A stretch of 12,805 bases of DNA, from the NCBI GenBank assembly GCA_902803635.1, contig CADCQU010000160.1, forward strand, positions 1-12,805, given 5' to 3'. The DNA comes from an uncultured Lachnospiraceae bacterium (lineage in GTDB: Bacteria; Bacillota; Clostridia; Lachnospirales; Lachnospiraceae). Below the pieces are notes generated by a model that saw only the letters and a program-made list of their open reading frames with translations, was not told where the DNA came from and did no database searches. Below, in pieces: positions 8,643 to 12,805 of this stretch. The position numbers were made by a program, and so were the translations under genes. Position 1 is the stretch's first letter; every line of letters begins with the position of its first letter.

Positions 8643-11549
8643 TTAAAGTTTATATCCGTTCTCCGTGAAGATTCTCTGGAGGGCGCGGTTGATGAGCTGG
8701 CGGATCTCGGGGATGTCCTGCTCGCTGCACTCGGTGGTGACGGAGAGGGTCATGGTCCCGCTGCCGAGCGAGACGATGCCGTTGTAGAAGGGACCGGCCA
8801 GGATTCTCCGGTCTTCCTCGGCCACTTTCGGGAGCTCCCGCGCAAGAAGCTCCTCGATTTCCTCGATGGGGTAGCTGGAGGAAATCGCGAACTGACAGAC
8901 GTAGCGGGAATTTGTCTGGGTCATGTTCATGACGGAGACAATGTCCCGGTTGCTGAGCGTCACGATGTTGCTGTCATTGGTCTGGAGCTTTGTGAAGCGA
9001 AGGCCAATTTCCCGCACCTCCCCGTGGTAGGGGCCGCCGTCCGGGCCGGCCAGGTCAACGATGTCGCCGACATGGAAGGTTCCCTCGAAAACGATGGTGA
9101 GACCCGCGATGATGTCAGAGACGAAGTGCTGCGCGCCGAGGGAGACCGAGATGCCGAGCGTTCCGATGGCGGCGAGGATGACGGTCATGCTGATGCCGAG
9201 GTACGTGCTGGCGACGATGAGGAAGGAGAAGAGGGCCACGTACATGGTAAGGCTCCGAAGCAGCCGGCAAATGGTCCTTCCCTTAGAACCCACGAAGGTG
9301 CTGAGAATGGTCAGAAGGAGCCGTACCAGGATTACGTTCATAACGATCTCCCCAAGGAGAATCATGATCGCGGAGACGGAAAACAGGTTGAGCCCCTTTT
9401 CCCAGGTTCCCGAGGCGATGTAGTAATAGACGGAATTCTGCAAAAGCTGCGTCTTCAGATTCGCGATGGGAACCCGCTGGGTCAGATAGAGCATGACAAT
9501 GATCTCCATCGTGATAAAGCCCAGCCTTTCCGGACGAATGGAGGAAAGGTACTGGTGGACGCCGCCCCAGACCGTCCGTTCCTTCTCCATCGACCGCCCG
9601 CGTCCTTTGTACCTGGCGTAGTATTCTTCGGTATAGTCCTTCAAGACAATCCAGGCCAGGATGGCATAGATCAGGAGGAAGAGAAGACAGCCGGTCAGCG
9701 CGGAGGTAAGCATGCCTGTGGAGGAGGAGGCTTTCCTCGTGGCATACAGCGCGACCATTTGCCTCGTGGTCTGCACGTCGTCCGGCGAGGTATAGGATGC
9801 CAGCTCGTACGAGGTGATGAAATAAGAGCTGTCTTCCATGCTGATGGTTTTAATCAGCGAACCGCTCAGGTCGCCTTCCGCAAGGCCGAGCACGGAAATG
9901 CCGCTTCCGACGTAGCTTTCCTTGCTGGAGGCGACAATTTTCTGTGTGTCAGGATCCGCGATGCAAAGAAAAGCATTCGGGCCGGAAAGGTTCTTCAGGA
10001 TCGTTGTCGTTATATCGGATACCTCGTCGTTCCAGAGGTCGGCGTCGATGGAAATGAGCATGGCTCCATAGAGGGACGGGTCAGAGGAATCCTGAATTCG
10101 TATACCGACGCGGACCTCGTTGAGGCCGGTGACCTCGTCCGTCTCCGCGTCATGCACGATGCTCGGAACGCCACGAAGAATCCGGCGGAAATCATAGGTC
10201 GACGATTTGGCATTTGTGCCGAGCACAAGGCCGATCATATCCCCGCTGCTGACGGTCTCCCGGCCATTTGCATCATACAGCGTGATGGAGGAGGCGGAGA
10301 TGGTGTCGGCCAGCGTTTCCAGAACGGAGCTGTCCCGCAGCTCGGGATAGTTGTTGAGGAGCTCCGCGATGTTGGAGCCGTATTCGAGATAAATGTTCTT
10401 GAAGCGCAGGGAATTTTGGCGGATGCGGTCAGTATAGAGCCGAAGGCTGTCGTCGAGGACCTGGAGCCGCTCCTTGCCCTTCACGGTGTCGTCATAGAGG
10501 TCGTTCAGCGCGTAGACGAGAAGGCCGCTCAGAAAAATGAGGATGGCCCCGATTACGCCGCAGAGGGTCGCGAAACTTTTGACGCGGTGAGGCGTATACC
10601 GCTCCTCCAGGGAGGGCGTCAGCGCGTTATTTGCAATGAAATAGTAGAGCGAGAAGCCGGTCACGAGGAGGGCCGCCAGAAAGAGGACCAGGGCGGCAAA
10701 CATGTACGTGGAGTGGCTGAGGGCCTGGACGTACAGGTTGGGCTCCATGGTCATCAGGACGACGGTCCCATGGATGATGGGGACGCTGCATTTGACATAG
10801 CGGAAGGTGCCATTTGACAGCGTGAGCGTTCCGTATTCATAGGCATCCGTATCGCCTGTCTCAAGGGAAACGTCCGGATTCTCCGTATTTGCAAAGGTTT
10901 CGTTGAGGGCTTGGAAGACGTCGTTGCTGTAGAGGATGGTCTGCCCGCCCTCCGCATCGGGATCCTCTTTCGCGCAAAAGGCGTAAACGTCGTAGGCGGC
11001 CTCGGCCTTTTGGAGGATGCCGGGGATATCGACCGCCTCCTCCAGGTCCTTCTGTAGATCGGCGTTCTCGTACCATTCAAGGTAATAGTAATGCGGGAGG
11101 ATCCGGCTGTATACGATGAGCGCGTCGGAATTTTCTGGGGACGTAAATAGCCCCCGCCTTGCGGTGAAGAGGTCCGCGGAGAGGCCGTACTTTTTGTCAA
11201 TCCCGCCGGGAACCGTCATTTGCCCGTCCTCGATCTTGACGACGGCCCCGTTGCTGTAGAGGGAGATGGCCTCGTCGCCCTCTCTCTCAACGATATCGCG
11301 CAGGGCCAGGGCGGAGAGCGTGGCGTTCACGGCGTAGCGCTCGCGGACGCGCTTTTCCATGGCTTTCCAATTGGTCGTGATATCGTCCAGCGTCTGCTTT
11401 ATATGCTCGGTGTTCAGTGATTCCTCGCCGGCCTGCCGTTTGGAGAGGATGGCGGCGTGGTTCTGCATCATGATGATCCAGCCGAAGGCGATGACAAATG
11501 CGACGGCCAGGAGGCTGGTCAGGAGGATTTTTTTCCAGGTTGGTTTCAT
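8643..11549 (-). CDS. MscS-family channel with two extracytoplasmic sensor-like domains
   Basis: The 968-residue membrane protein has an MscS channel module at its C-terminus: hydrophobic segments at about 680-690, 722-748 and 765-787, then a pore helix region (about 788-825, AAIGTLGISVSLGAQ) and the beta domain (VGDIVDL, about 827-875). MscS channels open under membrane tension to release solutes. The first 640 residues are unusual: a membrane anchor at 8-28, a soluble region of about 250 residues, paired membrane helices at about 283-306 and 326-348, a second soluble region (350-610), and a helix at about 614-637. This layout resembles two Cache-like sensor domains; the assignment is by topology only. 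The ATG at 11549 has AAGGAG at 7 bases on the minus strand. It is a single-gene unit, convergent with the ANTAR gene and divergent from trmL. Confidence 0.9.
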   Translation of the reverse strand: MKPTWKKILLTSLLAVAFVIAFGWIIMMQNHAAILSKRQAGEESLNTEHIKQTLDDITTNWKAMEKRVRERYAVNATLSALALRDIVEREGDEAISLYSNGAVVKIEDGQMTVPGGIDKKYGLSADLFTARRGLFTSPENSDALIVYSRILPHYYYLEWYENADLQKDLEEAVDIPGILQKAEAAYDVYAFCAKEDPDAEGGQTILYSNDVFQALNETFANTENPDVSLETGDTDAYEYGTLTLSNGTFRYVKCSVPIIHGTVVLMTMEPNLYVQALSHSTYMFAALVLFLAALLVTGFSLYYFIANNALTPSLEERYTPHRVKSFATLCGVIGAILIFLSGLLVYALNDLYDDTVKGKERLQVLDDSLRLYTDRIRQNSLRFKNIYLEYGSNIAELLNNYPELRDSSVLETLADTISASSITLYDANGRETVSSGDMIGLVLGTNAKSSTYDFRRILRGVPSIVHDAETDEVTGLNEVRVGIRIQDSSDPSLYGAMLISIDADLWNDEVSDITTTILKNLSGPNAFLCIADPDTQKIVASSKESYVGSGISVLGLAEGDLSGSLIKTISMEDSSYFITSYELASYTSPDDVQTTRQMVALYATRKASSSTGMLTSALTGCLLFLLIYAILAWIVLKDYTEEYYARYKGRGRSMEKERTVWGGVHQYLSSIRPERLGFITMEIIVMLYLTQRVPIANLKTQLLQNSVYYYIASGTWEKGLNLFSVSAIMILLGEIVMNVILVRLLLTILSTFVGSKGRTICRLLRSLTMYVALFSFLIVASTYLGISMTVILAAIGTLGISVSLGAQHFVSDIIAGLTIVFEGTFHVGDIVDLAGPDGGPYHGEVREIGLRFTKLQTNDSNIVTLSNRDIVSVMNMTQTNSRYVCQFAISSSYPIEEIEELLARELPKVAEEDRRILAGPFYNGIVSLGSGTMTLSVTTECSEQDIPEIRQLINRALQRIFTENGYKL

Positions 11550-11584
11550 GGAGAGGCTCCTTTTTCGTTCGGTACTCTGCCCCT

Positions 11585-11614
11585 ATCATACCAGTTTTTC
11601 AGGCATTTTTTCAA
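11585..11614 (-). promoter_or_regulatory. Promoter for the MscS-family gene
   Basis: On the minus strand TTGAAA (complement of 11609-11614) is followed by 18 bases and TATGAT (complement of 11585-11590). A TG one base upstream of the -10 box gives an extended -10. The predicted start site is about 30 bases ahead of the ATG at 11549. A TATAAT string further upstream (complement of 11629-11634) lacks a good -35 partner. Confidence 0.6.
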
Positions 11615-11666
11615 TCCCAAAATCCCCATTATAGAGGTGGCAAATGGCCCGCTTCGTTACTGTTTC

Positions 11667-11790
11667 GGCGGTGGAAATCAGCCACAAAGCCCGATTTCGG
11701 GGGTGAGTGGCTGACAGGAGGCTTCCTTGTGGCGGCGGAAATCAGCCACAAAGCCAGATTTCGGGGGTGTTTGGCTGATGAGAGGCTTCC
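11667..11790. repeat. Two 60-bp direct repeats, family 2, in the divergent intergenic region
   Basis: Units 11667-11726 and 11731-11790 match at about 53 of 60 positions and are separated by 4 bases. Each can fold: TCAGCCAC (11678-11685) pairs with GTGGCTGA (11707-11714), with an inner hairpin CCCG/CGGG in the first unit; the second keeps TCAGCCA/TGGCTGA. A partial copy lies between carA and carB. The repeats take up much of the 316-base gap (11550-11865) between the channel gene and trmL, which has no open reading frame of its own. Confidence 0.85.
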
Positions 11791-11808
11791 CGGTGTGCAT
11801 CGCTTCCC

Positions 11809-11837
11809 TTGACTTTCGGGGGGATTGCTTCTATGAT
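11809..11837 (+). promoter_or_regulatory. Promoter for trmL
   Basis: TTGACT (11809-11814), 17 bases, then TATGAT (11832-11837) is a near-consensus sigma-A promoter. It overlaps upstream in-frame ATG codons, which therefore cannot be the main start of trmL, and supports the start at 11866. It begins 19 bases after the second 60-bp repeat. Confidence 0.75.
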
Positions 11838-11865
11838 GGAGGGAACGAAGGGAGGAGATAGGGAG

Positions 11866-12363
11866 ATGAGTTTTGAGATTGTTTTACATGAGCCGGAACA
11901 GCCGGGGAATACCGGGGCGATTGGGCGCACCTGCCTCTGTGCGGGCGCGGGCCTGCACCTTATCCGGCCCCTCGGGTTCTCTACAGATGAGAAGAGCGTC
12001 CGCCGCGCGGGACTTGACTACTGGCCGCGCCTTCGCGTGCGCGAATATGACAACCTGGAGGCCTTTTTTGCCGCCCACCCCGGGGCCCGCGTCTGGTACC
12101 TCACCACGAAGGCGAGGAAGACCATCGCCGAGGGGGATTACCGCGACGGTGATTTTTTGATGTTCGGAAAGGAGAGCGCCGGCCTTCCCGAGGAGCTTCT
12201 AACCAAGCACCCCGAGTTCTGCGTCCGCATCCCGATGGCGGCGGGCGAGCGCTCCCTCAACTTGTCAAATGCGGCCGCCGTAGCGCTCTACGAGGCCCTC
12301 CGCCACACCGGCTACGCCGGCCTCGAAACCCAGGGGGAGCTGCACCGGCTCTCGTGGGAATAA
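11866..12363 (+). CDS. trmL: tRNA (cytidine/uridine-34 2'-O)-methyltransferase, TrmL/YibK type
   Basis: TrmL methylates the ribose of the wobble nucleotide in certain leucine tRNAs using S-adenosylmethionine, acting as a SPOUT-fold homodimer in the cytosol. The 165-residue protein has the family's usual length and motifs: NTGAIGRTC (15-23), RAGLDYWP (47-54), FGKESAGLPEELL (100-112) and the knot-forming IPM-ERSLNLSNAAAVALYEA region (122-144). The ATG at 11866 follows GGAGGAG (11851-11857) at 8 bases and lies after a strong promoter; longer in-frame forms would begin inside that promoter. The stop codon TAA at 12361 is also the first three bases of a repeat half-site, so the 3' end of the gene abuts the family 1 repeat. 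No U-tailed terminator on the plus strand follows. Confidence 0.93.
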   Translation: MSFEIVLHEPEQPGNTGAIGRTCLCAGAGLHLIRPLGFSTDEKSVRRAGLDYWPRLRVREYDNLEAFFAAHPGARVWYLTTKARKTIAEGDYRDGDFLMFGKESAGLPEELLTKHPEFCVRIPMAAGERSLNLSNAAAVALYEALRHTGYAGLETQGELHRLSWE

Positions 12364-12517
12364 AATGCGAGGCCTGCCTGGAGGAAAGTTAAGCTTAAAT
12401 TCCCCTAAAAGGCATTTTGAGCTTAAAATGCGAGGCTTGCCCGGAGAAAAGTTAAGCTCAAATCTCCGAAAAAGGCATTCTGAGCTTAAAGTGTGTGTTC
12501 TGCCCGGAGAAGGCAGA
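12362..12517. repeat. 63-bp tandem repeat, family 1, about 2.5 units
   Basis: Units 12362-12424 and 12425-12487 agree at about 54 of 63 positions; a third, degraded unit starts at 12488 and runs about 30 bases. The unit junction forms GCATTTTGAGCTTAAAATGC (12412-12431), a near-perfect 20-base palindrome whose 18-base core recurs at 185-202. Unit centres contain a second palindrome around AAGCT (TTAAGCTTAA at 12389-12398), and in unit two CGGAGA/TCTCCG arms flank it. The array starts within the trmL stop codon. Confidence 0.85.
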
Positions 12518-12547
12518 GGTTCGGCTTTCGCCTCCCTCTACCCAATT

Positions 12548-12571
12548 AAAAAAGGCCCCCCGAAGGGGGCC
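12548..12571 (-). terminator. Intrinsic terminator of the small peptide gene
   Basis: Read on the minus strand, GGCCCCC (12571-12565), a TTCG loop and GGGGGCC (12560-12554) form a seven-pair GC stem with a stable tetraloop, followed by six U residues (12553-12548). It begins 8 bases after the stop codon of the minus-strand gene at 12579. Confidence 0.9.
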
Positions 12572-12578
12572 GACGATG

Positions 12579-12692
12579 TTAAACTTCCTTCTCCTGGGTT
12601 TCGATGGTGGGGTCGGGGCTGGTTGTCAGCACGTCCACCTGGTCTAGACGAATGATTTCAATCTCTGCCTGTTCATAGCTTTCCTTCTTCAT
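12579..12692 (-). CDS. Small peptide of unknown function (37 residues)
   Basis: The peptide starts MKKESYEQAEIEIIRLDQVD and continues through VLTTSPDPT to an acidic tail. It has no cysteine, membrane segment or signal peptide. I recall many small Firmicutes peptides with a similar lysine-rich start, Y-E-x-[PA]-E-I-E-[VI]-I core and D-V-[IL]-T-T-S motif, mostly without known role; some could be precursors of modified peptides, but no maturation gene lies in this window. The ATG at 12692 follows AAAGGA (complement of 12699-12704) at 6 bases. A 66-residue form could begin at TTG 12779, after GAGGAG (complement of 12785-12790) at 5 bases. A dedicated terminator follows the stop, supporting a genuine transcript. 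Confidence 0.65.
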   Translation of the reverse strand: MKKESYEQAEIEIIRLDQVDVLTTSPDPTIETQEKEV

Positions 12693-12805
12693 GGTTGATC
12701 CTTTCTTATAGATTTTTCCTAGGTAATTGCAAAACTCGCGAAGCCGCATAAATCCTGCATCCTCTTCGCTAAAAAACAAAACAACTCCTCACTGAATTGT
12801 GGTAA

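Noticed and set aside
8517-10817. 766-codon open frame on the plus strand, antisense to the channel gene
   Set aside because: It is a shadow of the minus-strand gene: highly charged, no ribosome binding site or known motif, and the opposite strand encodes a clear MscS domain.
11809-11865. N-terminal extension of TrmL from upstream in-frame start codons
   Set aside because: The upstream starts overlap the predicted promoter and -10 box, and the protein start at 11866 has the best ribosome binding site and matches the family.
12362-12517. Possible CRISPR array
   Set aside because: Units are contiguous 63-bp tandem copies without unique spacers, and no cas gene is present.
12365-12655. 96-codon open frame starting just after trmL with two 21-residue repeats
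   Set aside because: It lacks a ribosome binding site, is read through the 63-bp noncoding repeat and then through the reverse of the small peptide gene and its terminator; repeat differences are mostly non-synonymous.
12719-12805. Minus-strand open frame of 28 codons running off the right edge
   Set aside because: It could be the end of a gene outside the window, but it is too short, overlaps the possible longer peptide form, and shows no recognisable motif.

Overview
The window looks like a chromosomal housekeeping segment from a fairly GC-rich Gram-positive, most likely a member of the Clostridia. The reasons are strong GGAGG-type ribosome binding sites, sigma-A-type promoters, a glutamine-synthetase-like gene paired with an ANTAR regulator, Gram-positive-style attenuation ahead of pyrG, and hairpin-rich intergenic repeats of a kind I associate with gut Firmicutes. 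The taxonomic call is inference from style, not from a marker gene.

Layout, left to right. Positions 1-243 hold AT-rich noncoding DNA, a long imperfect hairpin and one copy of a palindromic repeat. A near-consensus promoter (244-272) and a textbook intrinsic terminator (292-333) precede pyrG, so pyrG and everything behind it is probably controlled by attenuation. A five-gene, same-strand block follows: pyrG (CTP synthase), carA and carB (carbamoyl-phosphate synthase), a divergent glutamine-synthetase-family gene, and an ANTAR-domain regulator. A strong bidirectional terminator at 8470-8508 ends it. The first three products all consume glutamine. The GS-like protein and ANTAR regulator suggest nitrogen-linked control, so the block reads as a glutamine-nitrogen/pyrimidine unit.

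After a hairpin-rich intergenic repeat (8554-8618), a convergent gene on the minus strand (8643-11549) encodes a large MscS-family channel with two predicted extracytoplasmic sensory regions. A divergent 316-bp intergenic region holds two 60-bp direct repeats and promoters facing both ways. It leads to trmL (tRNA 2'-O-methyltransferase, 11866-12363). The right end carries a 63-bp tandem repeat related to the repeat near position 190, and a small minus-strand gene for a 37-residue peptide with its own terminator.

Points most worth a second look: (i) the pyrG leader attenuator with a G-run that can pair with the terminator's 5' arm; (ii) a run of 14 pentapeptides encoded by a 15-bp minisatellite inside carB; (iii) the GS-like protein keeps metal ligands but lacks several ammonia/glutamate-site residues; (iv) the hexamer CAAATG/CATTTG occurs about 32 times, roughly 5-8 times more than base composition predicts, in several reading frames and both orientations; (v) two dispersed repeat families; (vi) the sensor-channel fusion; (vii) the small peptide gene. 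No new defence system, CRISPR array, prophage or transposase was found.
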